A stretch of 64,000 nt of DNA. It comes from Pseudarthrobacter psychrotolerans. GTDB lineage: Bacteria; Actinomycetota; Actinomycetes; Actinomycetales; Micrococcaceae. Shown here one piece after another: positions 11,699 to 23,599 of this stretch. Each line of letters starts with the position of its first letter. Positions within the stretch are counted from its first letter, which is position 1. The DNA lies in contig NZ_CP047898.1 in assembly GCF_009911795.1 (NCBI RefSeq), positions 3,224,001 through 3,288,000 on the forward strand. Direction: 5' to 3'. The position numbers were made by a program, and so were the translations under genes. The notes under the pieces are model-generated. The model saw only the letters and a list, made by a program, of their open reading frames with translations, was not told where the DNA came from and did no database searches.

Positions 11699-13803
11699 CT
11701 TAGATCTCCTTGTTGGGGGGAATGCGGGGGGTCCTCCATGCCCTGCGCCAGGCGCAGGGCGGTTATGCGGTTACGTTGCTGTGGACTTGGTTGAGGGATT
11801 TTCCGCACCGGGGTGGCTGCGGCAGCCTGCGTCATCCTGTCGAGCAGGATGCCGAGGAAGACGATGGCAAGGCCCGCGGCGAGGCCCTTGCCGAAGAGCG
11901 CGCTTTGGACAAAGCCGGCGACGACGTCGTATCCGAGCCCGCCCGCGCCCACAAGCGCACCGACCACCACCATGGCCAGGACATAGATCAGGCCCTGGTT
12001 GGCGGCGAGGGCCAGGGTCTGCCGGGCCATCGGAAGCTGGACCTTGGTGATGACCTGCCAGGGAGTGGAGCCGCTGGCAACGGCAGCTTCGACAACGGTG
12101 GGGGAAATCGCTGCAATGCCGTCAGCCGTGATCTTGATTGCTACGGGGGCGGCGTAGATGATGCCGGCGATGATGGCGGTGAAGCGGGTGGCACCGAAGA
12201 GTCCAAGGAACGGAACCAGGTACACAAAGGCCGGCATGGTCTGGCCCGCGTCCAGCATGGGCCGCATGATCCGGTCCACCCGCTCGGACCGGCCCATTGC
12301 CACGCCGAAGACAACACCCAGGACCATGACCACTATGGTGGCCACCAGCGTTCCGGCCAGGGTGACCATGGAGTCGCTCCAGAGGCCGAGGTAGATGATC
12401 ACGCCCAGGCATGCCGTGGTCAGGGCCGCGAGCTTCCAGCCGCCGAGGGCATATGCCGCAATGGCAATGACGGTCATGAGGATATAGAAGGGCGTGTCCG
12501 TAAGCAGCGACTGGAACGGGTTAAGGATCCCGATGGTGACGGCTTCCCGGAAGGAAACGGTGAACAGGGACATGTTGGTCTGCATCCACTGGCTGGCCGC
12601 GGCCACCGCCTGGACGATGACAGGACCGATGTTGAGATCCTTGGGGAACGCTGCTGCCCACAGCATGGTCCGGGAGAACTGCACCATGGCCAGTGCCAGC
12701 ACAAGGGTGATGCCGAGGAGGATGTGCCTGGTCCTGCGGGAAACCCTGCGGTTCCGGGCCGCCCCCGGGTCTGCGCGGCGGCTGGCGGCGGTGGTGACCC
12801 GGTCCAGCACGATCGCGAGCAGGACGATGGAGAGCCCGGCGTTGACAGCTGTGCCGACGTCGAGCGATTGCAGCGCCCGTACCACTACCTGGCCAAGCCC
12901 GGGCGCCGCGATCAGCGCCGCGATGGTGACCATGGACAGAGCCGCCATGGTGCTCTGGTTGATTCCCATGACGATGGTCCGCCGGGCCATGGGAAGCTGC
13001 AGGGTGACCAGCCGCTGCAGGCCCGTTGTACCCAGCGAATCGGAGGCTTCGCGAGTGTTCTCCGGGATGGCGCGGATGCCGTGTGCTGTCAGCCGGATCA
13101 CGGGCGGTGCAGCGTAGATCACGGTGGCTATGACGGCCGACGCCGGGCCGATGAGGAAGACCAGGGCAAGCGGGGCCAGGTACACGAATGTCGGCAGGGT
13201 CTGCATGAAGTCCAGCACGGGTGTGATCACCTTGGCGACCCGGCCGTAGACGCCGGCCAGGACGCCGAGCGGGATCCCGACCAGAAGGGTCAGCAGCACG
13301 GCTGTGAGGACCAGTGCGAACGTGTAGGTGGCTTCGAGGAACAAGCCCTGGAGGCCGAAGAACGTAAAGACGGCGACAGTCAGCAGCGCGACCCGCGCGT
13401 TACCGATCGCGAAGGCGATCCAACCCAGCAGGCCTACTGTTCCGAGCCAGCCGATCTCCGGCAGGCGCAGGCCCGTGGAACTTGCGGCAAAGGTGGTGAT
13501 GAACAGGTTGGCGACGGCGTCGACGGCGGCACGCAAGGGCGTGAAGACGTACAGGAAGACGGGGTTGTCTGCGCGGTTCGCTGCTACCCAGGCGTTGAAC
13601 TGGTTCAGGGACCGGTGCAGGTCCGTCAGCTCTGAGGCGGGCAAGGCCAAGGTGGAGGTTCCGCGCAGGAAAAGGAATCCCAGGATCCAGACGACGGCGG
13701 CGCCTGCCAGGAGGAGTGTGCGCCGGCTGGGCCGGCGGCGGGGCTCACGGACAGCGGCCGGTGTGGGCTGGACCGTAGTTCGATCCCGGACGAGGGTGGA
13801 CAT
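11695..13803 (-). CDS. proW: Glycine betaine ABC transporter permease, tandem two-domain
   Basis: The 702-residue membrane protein holds two ProW/OpuAB-type permease domains in tandem. Each has ~6 membrane segments and its own EAA loop that docks on the ATPase: EASDSLGTTGLQRLVTLQLP in the first half, EAAVASGSTPWQVITKVQLP in the second. Single-domain ProW homologues work as dimers, so this fusion may form the complete channel alone. The start is the ATG at 13803 rather than the longer frame upstream, because that ATG overlaps the proV stop (TAATG) and the upstream part is a shadow of proV. It ends overlapping proX. Confidence 0.88.
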   Translation of the reverse strand: MSTLVRDRTTVQPTPAAVREPRRRPSRRTLLLAGAAVVWILGFLFLRGTSTLALPASELTDLHRSLNQFNAWVAANRADNPVFLYVFTPLRAAVDAVANLFITTFAASSTGLRLPEIGWLGTVGLLGWIAFAIGNARVALLTVAVFTFFGLQGLFLEATYTFALVLTAVLLTLLVGIPLGVLAGVYGRVAKVITPVLDFMQTLPTFVYLAPLALVFLIGPASAVIATVIYAAPPVIRLTAHGIRAIPENTREASDSLGTTGLQRLVTLQLPMARRTIVMGINQSTMAALSMVTIAALIAAPGLGQVVVRALQSLDVGTAVNAGLSIVLLAIVLDRVTTAASRRADPGAARNRRVSRRTRHILLGITLVLALAMVQFSRTMLWAAAFPKDLNIGPVIVQAVAAASQWMQTNMSLFTVSFREAVTIGILNPFQSLLTDTPFYILMTVIAIAAYALGGWKLAALTTACLGVIIYLGLWSDSMVTLAGTLVATIVVMVLGVVFGVAMGRSERVDRIMRPMLDAGQTMPAFVYLVPFLGLFGATRFTAIIAGIIYAAPVAIKITADGIAAISPTVVEAAVASGSTPWQVITKVQLPMARQTLALAANQGLIYVLAMVVVGALVGAGGLGYDVVAGFVQSALFGKGLAAGLAIVFLGILLDRMTQAAAATPVRKIPQPSPQQRNRITALRLAQGMEDPPHSPQQGDLR

Positions 13804-14837
13804 TAGGCCGCTGCTTCCGCGGGCTGCAGCACCGACAGGATGCTGTCGCGGTCGATCTGCCCGGTGATCCTGCCGGCATCCTCCACCAGGACGGGGCAGG
13901 AGGAGTGCATGACCGCCGCTATGGCATCCCGAATGATCATCCGGGAACTGAGGACCGGCGCGTCTCCCGGCGTTCCGGCTGCCACGGGCCGGGTGATCCA
14001 TTTCAGGGTCAGGACATCCGCGCGTGGGACTTCGGACACAAAGTCCTCAATGTACTTGTCCGCCGGGGACCCCACCAGGTCGTCTCCGGTGCCGCACTGG
14101 ACCGTCTCGCCGTTGCGCATGATCAGGATGCGGTCTCCGAGCTTGAGCGCCTCGGAGAGGTCGTGGGTCACGAACACCATGGTCTTGCCCATTTCCTTGT
14201 GCAGCCGGATGACTTCCGCCTGCATGTCGCGGCGGATGAGCGGATCCAGCGCGGAGAAGGGTTCATCGAAGAGGATGGTGTCCGGATCGCCGGCCAGGGC
14301 CCGGCCCAGGCCGACGCGCTGCTGCATTCCGCCGGACAGCTGGTCCGGATAGTGCTGTTCGTAGCCTTTCAGGCCAACCAGCTCGATGATTTCCCGCGCC
14401 CTGGCGTAGCGTTCGTTTTTGGCCGCCCCGCGGATCTGCAGCCCGTAGGAGACGTTGTCCAACACGGTGCGGTGGGGGAGGAGGCCGAAGTGCTGGAACA
14501 CCATGGACATCTTCCGCCGGCGCAGTTCGCGCAGCTCGGCAACACCTGCCTGCAGGACGTCCTTGCCGTCCACCAGGACCTGCCCGGAGGTGGGCTCGAT
14601 CAGCCGGGTCAGGCACCGGATCAGGGTGGATTTGCCGGATCCGGACAGTCCCATGACCACAAAGACCTCGCCCTTGGCCACGTCGAAACTCAGGTTGCGG
14701 ACGGCGGTCACGCAGCCGGTGCGTTCCAGCAGCTCCGCGGAGTTGAGGGCCGAGAGCTCTGGATTGTCGGGGATCTTGTCGCCCCCGGGTCCGAAGACCT
14801 TCCAGAGGTTGCGCACTGAGATGTCGGGGCTGTTCAT
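13803..14837 (-). CDS. proV: Glycine betaine ABC transporter ATP-binding protein
   Basis: A 344-residue ABC ATPase: Walker [11 protein letters not shown]-loop in [14 protein letters not shown], signature LSGGMQQR, Walker [14 protein letters not shown], and H-loop FVTHD. A C-terminal regulatory extension (~residues 265-340, [14 protein letters not shown]) looks like a shortened CBS region, as in ProV/OpuAA where it senses ionic strength. The start at ATG 14837 is supported by the ATGA overlap with the betB stop; the longer frame is betB shadow. It powers import through ProW/ProX. Confidence 0.9.
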   Translation of the reverse strand: MNSPDISVRNLWKVFGPGGDKIPDNPELSALNSAELLERTGCVTAVRNLSFDVAKGEVFVVMGLSGSGKSTLIRCLTRLIEPTSGQVLVDGKDVLQAGVAELRELRRRKMSMVFQHFGLLPHRTVLDNVSYGLQIRGAAKNERYARAREIIELVGLKGYEQHYPDQLSGGMQQRVGLGRALAGDPDTILFDEPFSALDPLIRRDMQAEVIRLHKEMGKTMVFVTHDLSEALKLGDRILIMRNGETVQCGTGDDLVGSPADKYIEDFVSEVPRADVLTLKWITRPVAAGTPGDAPVLSSRMIIRDAIAAVMHSSCPVLVEDAGRITGQIDRDSILSVLQPAEAAA

Positions 14838-16386
14838 TGCTGTACTCCTGCCTGTGGAGGCTCGAACCAGTGGCTGGGCTTGGGAATGATGTTTTGCCAG
14901 ATGTGCTTGGTTTCGCGGTACTCTGCGAGACCTTGGAGCCCCAGTTCGCGGCCGTTTCCGGACTTGCCGAATCCGCCCCACTCTGCCTGGGGAACGTACG
15001 GGTGGTAGTCGTTGATCCACACGGTGCCGTGGCGGAGTGCACCGGCCACGCGCTGCGCCCGCGATCCGTCGTTTGTCCAGACGGCGCCGGCCAGTCCGTA
15101 GGCGGTGTCGTTGGCCAGCCTGATGGCTTCCTGCTCCGTGCTGAAGGTCTCCACGGTCAGGACCGGTCCGAACGACTCATCCTGGACTACGTCCATGGAG
15201 GTGTGGCACCCGTCCAGGATGGTGGGAGGGTAGTAGCTGCCGAGCGCCATCCCGCCGGTGTCCGGGATATAGCCGCCGCACAGAAGTGTGGCTCCTTCCT
15301 CGATGCCGGCCTGGACATGGGCATGGACTTTGTCACGGTGCGCGGCCGAGATGAGCGGGCCGGTCTCCGCGAACTCATCGAAGGGACCGCCAAGCCGTAT
15401 GGCCTGCGCACGCCGCACCAGTTCCGCCACGAAGCCGTCGTGGATCGATTCTTCGATGATGAGCCTGGTGCCGGCCGAGCACACCTGCCCCGAATGCAGG
15501 AACACCGCGGTGAGGGCGTTGTCCAGGGCGGACTCGCGGTCGGCATCGGCGAAGACTATATTCGGATTCTTCCCGCCCAGTTCAAGGGCAACCCGCTTCA
15601 CCGTGTTGGCGGCGGCCTTCATGATGTTGATCCCGGTGGCCAGGCCACCGGTGAAAGAGACCATGTCAACGTCCGGGCTTTCGCTCAGGACTGCACCGAC
15701 TTCGGGTCCGGTGCCGGTGACGAGGTTGGCGACCCCGGGCGGCAGCCCGGCCTCAAGGAGCGTCTCCATCAGCAGGATGGAGGTGGAGGGAGTCAGTTCG
15801 CTGGGTTTGAGGACGAAGGTGTTGCCGGCCAACAGGGCGGGGGCCACCTTCCAGGACGCCTGCAGGAGGGATAGTTCCATGGCGTGATGAGCCCGCACAC
15901 ACCCACCGGGGCGTGGACCACCCGGCTGATGGTTCCGGGGACCCCGGTGTCGATCACGCGGCCGGCGTCCGTTCCGGCGATGCCGCCGTAGTACCGGAAG
16001 CAAGCCGCGATATCGTCGATGTCGTATTCCGCTTCGACGTAGCGCTTGCCGGTGTCGAGCGCCTCGGCCCGGGCGTAAACCGCCTTGTCACGTTCCAGCA
16101 GCTCGGCGGTGCGGAGCAGGACCTGTCCGCGTTCCTTTTCGCTGGTGCCGGGCCACGCTCCGCCGTCGAACGCCCTGCGGGCGCTGGCAACTGCGGCCTC
16201 GGCGTCGGCGGGGGTGCATTCGGCCACCTCGGCGACTTGTTGGCCGTCGGCCGGGCACGTGATGCTCCGCGTTCTTCCGGCGGCCGCCTGGGCCCACCGG
16301 CCGTCCACGAACAAGCCCCGTGCCGGCGCCGGGTCCTGGACCATTACGGTCCGTCCGCTGCTGCCGGTAAGCTGAACGCCGCTCAT
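14834..16386 (-). pseudogene. betB: Betaine-aldehyde dehydrogenase, apparently frameshifted
   Basis: An NAD(P)-dependent aldehyde dehydrogenase of ~517 codons, split between two frames. The N-terminal frame from ATG 16386 carries FVDGRWAQ and ends its homology at GLITPWNYP. The continuation LLQASWKVAPALLAGN lies in another frame and runs to 14834 with the glutamate motif LELGGKNPN and the catalytic Cys in SGQVCSAG. Restoring one C in the CCC run at about 15868-15870 joins the frames exactly. The protein would oxidise betaine aldehyde from BetA to glycine betaine. It overlaps betA (ATGA) and proV (ATGA). It is either a true frameshift that blocks betaine synthesis or a sequencing error; the otherwise perfect conservation favours the latter. 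Confidence 0.85.
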
Positions 16387-18080
16387 GCGCGGCCCAGGCT
16401 TGGTGCGGCTTCGGGAGCCACGGCGGGTGTGTGCCGGTAGAAGTCCGCGTGCTCGGGTGCCAGAGGCGGACGTTCCAGGATCAGGTCGGCAGCCTTCTCC
16501 GCCAGCATCATGACCGGGGCGTAGATGTTGCCGTTGGTTACGTAGGGCATGGCAGAGGCGTCCGCCACGCGGAGCCCCGTTGTGCCGTGGACCTTCATGG
16601 TGAGCGGGTCCACCACCGCCAGCGGGTCGGAGGCCGGACCCATCTTGGCGGTGCAGGAGGGGTGCAGGGCCGTTTCGGCGTCCCGCGCCACCCAGTCGAG
16701 GATCTCCTCGTCCGTCTGGACGGACGGGCCGGGAGAGAGTTCCCCGCCGCTGAAGGGATCCAGTGCCGGCTGGGACAGGATGTCGCGGGTGACCCTGACG
16801 GCCTCCACCCATTCCCGCCGGTCCTGTTCCGTGGAGAGGTAGTTGAACTGCAATGAGGGGTGTGCGGCCGGATCCGTGGAGGTGATCTTCAGGCTTCCCC
16901 GCGCGTCGGAGTACATGGGGCCTACATGGACCTGGTACCCGTGCTTGGCATCGGCTTTCTGGCCGTCGTAGCGCACTGCCACCGGCAGGAAATGGAACAT
17001 CAGGTTGGGGTAGGAGACGTCCTCGTTGGAGCGGACGAAGCCGCCGCCTTCGAAGTGGTTGGTGGCTGCCGGTCCCTTTCGGCGGAGCAGCCACTGGAGA
17101 CCGATCAGCGGGTAGCGCCACAGGCTGAGGTACGGCTGCATGGAAACCGGCTGCTTGCAGGAGTGCTGAACGTACACTTCCAGGTGGTCCTGCAGGTTTT
17201 CGCCGACGCCCGGCAGGTCCACCACCGGCTTGATGCCCAGCGACAACAGGAGCGCGGAATCCCCCACGCCGGAGAGCTGCAGCAACTGGGGCGTATTGAT
17301 CGCGCCGCCGCACAGCACCACTTCCTTGGCATCGACGGTGTGCAGCCGGCCGTTCCGACGGTAGGTGACCCCCGTGGCTGTTGTGCCGTCGAAGTTGACC
17401 TTGGCCGCAAGCGCCCGGGTGCGGACCGTCAGGTTCTTCCGGCCCTTGTTGGGGCGCAGGTAGGCGCGCGACGCCGAGAGCCGCTGGCCCTTGTGCACGT
17501 TGCGGTCGAAGGGGCCGAAGCCCTCCTGTCGGTACCCGTTGACGTCATCAGTTCGCTTGTGGCCTGCCTCCTCCGAAGCCCGGAAGAAGGCCTGGAACAG
17601 GGGATTGCGGGCGGGTCCGCGCTCCAGGACCAGGGGTCCGTCGTGGCCGCGCAGCTCGTCGTTCGGAGCAGAGGCCAGCGCAGTTTCCATCCGCTTGAAG
17701 TAGGGCAGGCAGTGGGCGAAGTCCCAGGATTCCATGCCGGCGTCGGATCCCCAGCGCTCGTAGTCCAGCGGGTTGCCGCGCTGGAAGATCATGCCGTTAA
17801 TGGAGCTGGAGCCGCCCAGGACCTTGCCGCGGGCGTGGGCGATCCGCCGCCCGTGCATACGGGGTTCGGGATCGGACTCGTATTGCCAGTCGTAGAACCT
17901 ATTGCCGCTGGGGAACGTCAGCGCCGCCGGCATCTGGATGAAAAGGTCCCACGGGTAGTCGCTGCGTCCGGCTTCAAGGACCAGCACGGTGTGCGTGCCG
18001 TCCGCGCTCAGCCTGTCCGCCAGGACGGATCCGGCGCTTCCGCCGCCGACAATCACGTAGTCGTAGCTCTCGTTCGTCAT
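16383..18080 (-). CDS. betA: Choline dehydrogenase / GMC oxidoreductase
   Basis: A 565-residue GMC-family flavoenzyme: N-terminal FAD fold [16 protein letters not shown] (residues ~8-23), GMC signature near residues 80-100 ([20 protein letters not shown]), and the catalytic His in [12 protein letters not shown] near 465. The C-terminal FAD block is [20 protein letters not shown]. It oxidises choline to betaine aldehyde, and in many homologues also the aldehyde to betaine. The ATG at 18080 has AAGGAGAT 8 nt upstream. It lies between dmgO and betB in the betaine operon, which supports choline over other alcohols. Confidence 0.9.
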   Translation of the reverse strand: MTNESYDYVIVGGGSAGSVLADRLSADGTHTVLVLEAGRSDYPWDLFIQMPAALTFPSGNRFYDWQYESDPEPRMHGRRIAHARGKVLGGSSSINGMIFQRGNPLDYERWGSDAGMESWDFAHCLPYFKRMETALASAPNDELRGHDGPLVLERGPARNPLFQAFFRASEEAGHKRTDDVNGYRQEGFGPFDRNVHKGQRLSASRAYLRPNKGRKNLTVRTRALAAKVNFDGTTATGVTYRRNGRLHTVDAKEVVLCGGAINTPQLLQLSGVGDSALLLSLGIKPVVDLPGVGENLQDHLEVYVQHSCKQPVSMQPYLSLWRYPLIGLQWLLRRKGPAATNHFEGGGFVRSNEDVSYPNLMFHFLPVAVRYDGQKADAKHGYQVHVGPMYSDARGSLKITSTDPAAHPSLQFNYLSTEQDRREWVEAVRVTRDILSQPALDPFSGGELSPGPSVQTDEEILDWVARDAETALHPSCTAKMGPASDPLAVVDPLTMKVHGTTGLRVADASAMPYVTNGNIYAPVMMLAEKAADLILERPPLAPEHADFYRHTPAVAPEAAPSLGRA

Positions 18081-18142
18081 CAGGTAAATCTCCTTGGTGC
18101 GGTGGTCTGGGAGTCGTGTTGAGGGCCTGGATAGGGCCCGAT

Positions 18143-20659
<2,517 letters not shown>

Positions 20660-20704
20660 TTACTGCGTGCATGGAGGGGCCCTTTGAGGGCCCGCGGTGT
20701 GGCT

Positions 20705-21679
20705 CTAGCGGAAGACGACGGTCCGGGAGCCGTTGAGGAGGACGCGGTGTTGGCAATGCCACTTCACCGCGCGGGAAAGGGCGATCGCTTCGGCGTCGCG
20801 GCCTGCCGTTACCAGGGAATCCGGATCCACACCGTGGTCCACCCGGAAGACTTCCTGCTCGATGATGGGACCTTCGTCGAGGTCGCCGGTGACGTAGTGG
20901 GCAGTGGCCCCGACCACCTTCACGCCGCGTTCATAGGCCTGGTGGTAGGGCTTGGCCCCTTTGAATCCGGGCAGGAAAGAATGGTGGATGTTGATGGCCC
21001 GGCCGTGGAGTTCCCGGCAGAGGCCGTCGGATAACACCTGCATGTAGCGGGCCAGCACCACAAGGTCCGCGTCGTATTCGTCCACGAGTTCCAGGAGCCG
21101 GGACTCCGCCTGCGGTTTGGTGGACGCCGTTACGGGTACGTGGATGAAGGGAAGCCCTGCTGTTTCCGCCATCGGGCGCAGGTCCTCATGGTTGGAGACG
21201 ACGGCGGCGATGTCCGCCCCGAGGCTCCCGGCGCGCCAGCGGAAAATGAGGTCATTGAGGCAGTGGCCGAACTTGGAGACCATCACCAGGATGCGCTGCG
21301 GCCTGTCGTCGTGGAAGCTGTAGGACATACCGAACTCGCCGGCGATCTCCGCGAAGTCGGCGGACAGGGAATCGGCTGTGCTGGCGGCGCTGCCGGCACG
21401 ATTGCCAGCAGTTCCTGCCAGCGTGCCGGTGAAGGCGGTGCGCAGGAAGAGGGTATTGCTGACGTGGTCGTCGAACTGCTGGTGCTCGGCGATGTCGAAG
21501 CCGCGCATCGCGAGGAAACTGGACACGGCGTGGACGATCCCCCGGCGCTCGGCGCAGGCAACGGTGAGGACGAACGGCGTCGCCTGCTGCCCGGATCCCG
21601 CCAGTTGCTGCCCGACGGGGGCCGCGGAACGGGTTCGTTCCTGCAGCTCGTTGCTCAGTTGTAGGGTCAAGAACTTCAC
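20705..21679 (-). CDS. purU: Formyltetrahydrofolate deformylase, copy 1
   Basis: A 324-residue PurU: an N-terminal ACT domain (FVLTVACAERRGIVHAV, from residue ~36) and a formyltransferase-fold hydrolase domain with catalytic INIHHSFLPGF and the Asp in GDLDEGPIIEQ. It hydrolyses 10-formyl-THF to formate and THF, which regenerates THF when dimethylglycine and sarcosine oxidation load folate with C1 units. The start is a GTG at 21679; about 35 residues precede the ACT domain, longer than in copy 2, so a downstream start is possible. A second purU ends the sox operon at 35 kb. Confidence 0.9.
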   Translation of the reverse strand: MKFLTLQLSNELQERTRSAAPVGQQLAGSGQQATPFVLTVACAERRGIVHAVSSFLAMRGFDIAEHQQFDDHVSNTLFLRTAFTGTLAGTAGNRAGSAASTADSLSADFAEIAGEFGMSYSFHDDRPQRILVMVSKFGHCLNDLIFRWRAGSLGADIAAVVSNHEDLRPMAETAGLPFIHVPVTASTKPQAESRLLELVDEYDADLVVLARYMQVLSDGLCRELHGRAINIHHSFLPGFKGAKPYHQAYERGVKVVGATAHYVTGDLDEGPIIEQEVFRVDHGVDPDSLVTAGRDAEAIALSRAVKWHCQHRVLLNGSRTVVFR

Positions 21680-21713
21680 CTCTTAGCTTGAAATGGAGTA
21701 TTGCCGGTAGTGG

Positions 21714-22064
21714 CTAGACGTGGCCGTTGACGGTCAGGCCAGGTGGAAGATTGGGTGCCTCGCTGGATTCCTCGACCATGATCTGGCCGTCCACCACGGA
21801 GACCTTGTGGACTCGCACCGGCAGCTTGGCCGGCGGGGCGTCCACTTCGCCCGTGCGGAGATTGAACTTGGATGCGTGAAGTGGGCATTCCACCTCGCAG
21901 CCTTCCACCCACCCGTCTGCGAGCGACGCGTCCTGATGGGTGCAGGTGTCATCCAAGGCGAAGAGCTCGCCATCCTCCGTGTGGAACACAGCGATTGGTG
22001 GGGACGTGTCGAGACGGACTGCATCCCCGGGGGCCAATGCAGTGAGTGGGCAGGCGATGTGCAT
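21714..22064 (-). CDS. Rieske-type [2Fe-2S] ferredoxin
   Basis: A 116-residue protein with the Rieske cluster ligands C41, H43 (DTCTHQD) and C60, H63 (CPLHAS), typical of BphF-like ferredoxins that carry electrons to ring-hydroxylating-type oxygenases. It is the first gene of the minus-strand betaine operon, divergent from a ferredoxin reductase and a Rieske oxygenase. The natural inference is reductase - ferredoxin - oxygenase electron transfer for betaine demethylation. Pseudomonas instead uses a fused GbcB reductase (established), so this would be a three-component version. Confidence 0.88.
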   Translation of the reverse strand: MHIACPLTALAPGDAVRLDTSPPIAVFHTEDGELFALDDTCTHQDASLADGWVEGCEVECPLHASKFNLRTGEVDAPPAKLPVRVHKVSVVDGQIMVEESSEAPNLPPGLTVNGHV

Positions 22065-22137
22065 CTGATAAACCTCTTTCCCAGTTGACGGGCTCAGCCC
22101 GACCGGCGGGTTGTGCCATCATCAACGCCGATCACAA

Positions 22138-22286
22138 TACGCAACAGAGTGATCCATGCCACTCTGCCTTGTCAAGGGGGTCCGGCTTAACAAAACCAAC
22201 CCTTGACACCCCCTCATGGTCTGCGTCACGCTGTCTCGCATACAGAACGTTGTTGCGTAATACGCAATTTGTTGCATTCGTGCAAC
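22138..22286. promoter_or_regulatory. Candidate operators in the divergent ferredoxin / reductase promoter region
   Basis: A perfect 15-bp palindrome TTGCGTAATACGCAA (22253-22267) is followed by GTTGCATTCGTGCAAC (22271-22286), whose 6-bp arms are perfectly inverted. A half-site TACGCAAC lies at 22138-22145 near the ferredoxin start. IclR-family regulators bind palindromes of this size, and an IclR gene follows the divergent operon. Binding is inference. The second palindrome abuts the reductase ribosome-binding site, as expected for repression. Confidence 0.5.
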
Positions 22287-22298
22287 GGGAAGGCGGCC

Positions 22299-23549
22299 AT
22301 GCAGACACTGGCAATAGTGGGGGCATCCTTGGCGGGAATCTCGGCTGCACGTGCAGCACGTGCCCAAGGCTTCGCCGGAAGGCTCATCCTGATCGGTGAC
22401 GAACCGCAGCGGCCCTACGACAGGCCGCCCCTGTCCAAGGATTTTCTGGCGGGAAAAATCAGTCTGGAACACCTTCTCCTGGAGACGCCAGAAGAACGTG
22501 AAGGCGGAGATCCGCTCCAGGCCGAGTGGCTGCTGGGATCAGCGGCCCGCAGCCTGGATGCCGAGACCCGGACGATAACACTCAACGACGGCACCCAAAT
22601 AAAGGCCGACGGCGTGGTCATCGCCACCGGGTCATCCGCTCGGACGCTGCCTGAGCTCGCCGGGCTGGCGAACGTCTTTACCCTGCGGACCTTGGACGAC
22701 GCGCAGGACCTTGCTCCCGAACTTGTGCCGGGGACCAGGCTCGTCATCGTCGGCGCCGGCTTTATCGGCGCCGAAGTTGCCTCCACCGCCCGCGCCCTCG
22801 GAGTTGAAGTGACCGTCATCTGCTCGGGCACCGTTCCGCTCAGCCGGCCCCTCGGTGCGGAGATGGCGGGCACCCTGGCCGCGTTACATGGAATTAACGG
22901 GGTGGAGCTGATTTGTGACGCCGCCATCGAGTCGTATTACAGCGGCGAGGGAGTGGTCAGCGGGCTCCGCCTCTCGGACGGCCGCTACGTGCCTGCCGAC
23001 GTCGTGCTGGTCGCCATCGGTGCCGTGCCCAACACGGCCTGGCTTGGCGGCTCCGGCCTCGAGCTCGGCGACGGCGTCCTGTGCGATCCGATGGGCCGGA
23101 CCAACGTGCCGGGCGTGGTCGCCGTCGGCGACTGTGCCGCATGGCTCGACGAAGAGTCCGGACAACACCGGCGCGTGGAGCACTGGAACGTTGCAATGGA
23201 GCGCCCGGCCCTCGCCGTCACGGCGCTTCTGGACCCCGGGGCTGCCCGTCAGCCGCTAAACCTGCCGTATTTCTGGTCCGACCAGTACAACGTCAGGATC
23301 CAGTTCGCCGGTCACGCCCGGGACGCCGACAGGGTGGACATCGAGGCCGGGGATCCCGCAGCTCACAGCTTCCTGGCCGTCTACTACCGCCGCGGCCAGC
23401 CTGTAGCCGTCCTTGGCGCCAACCAGCCCCGCCTCTTCACCAAGTGGCGGCGGCAACTCAACGCCGCGCGAGCCACGGCCGCGCAGAACGCTCCGGCCCA
23501 GACCACCGCTGCCCAGCCTGCGCTGGCAGCATCCGCCAGTTTCGCCTAA
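22299..23549 (+). CDS. FAD-dependent ferredoxin reductase
   Basis: A 416-residue pyridine nucleotide-disulfide-type reductase: FAD-binding AIVGASLAGISAARAARAQG at residues 4-23, NAD(P)H-binding IVGAGFIGAEVASTARALG near 150, FAD closing motif NVPGVVAVGDCA near 270, and a C-terminal ferredoxin reductase domain. It resembles reductases of three-component Rieske oxygenases, which reduce a small ferredoxin from NAD(P)H. The start is ATG 22299, preceded by a GGGAAGG ribosome-binding site; upstream in-frame codons would overlap the operator. It is followed 50 bp later by the oxygenase gene. Confidence 0.88.
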   Translation: MQTLAIVGASLAGISAARAARAQGFAGRLILIGDEPQRPYDRPPLSKDFLAGKISLEHLLLETPEEREGGDPLQAEWLLGSAARSLDAETRTITLNDGTQIKADGVVIATGSSARTLPELAGLANVFTLRTLDDAQDLAPELVPGTRLVIVGAGFIGAEVASTARALGVEVTVICSGTVPLSRPLGAEMAGTLAALHGINGVELICDAAIESYYSGEGVVSGLRLSDGRYVPADVVLVAIGAVPNTAWLGGSGLELGDGVLCDPMGRTNVPGVVAVGDCAAWLDEESGQHRRVEHWNVAMERPALAVTALLDPGAARQPLNLPYFWSDQYNVRIQFAGHARDADRVDIEAGDPAAHSFLAVYYRRGQPVAVLGANQPRLFTKWRRQLNAARATAAQNAPAQTTAAQPALAASASFA

Positions 23550-23599
23550 GCCCGACACACCTTCCAAACCCCGACGTCAGTCACCGCAGAGGAGTAAGA

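Noticed and set aside
11710..13635. 641-codon plus-strand open frame opposite proW
   Set aside because: Gly/Asp/His/Arg-rich translation without domains, typical of the antisense of a membrane protein gene in high-GC DNA.
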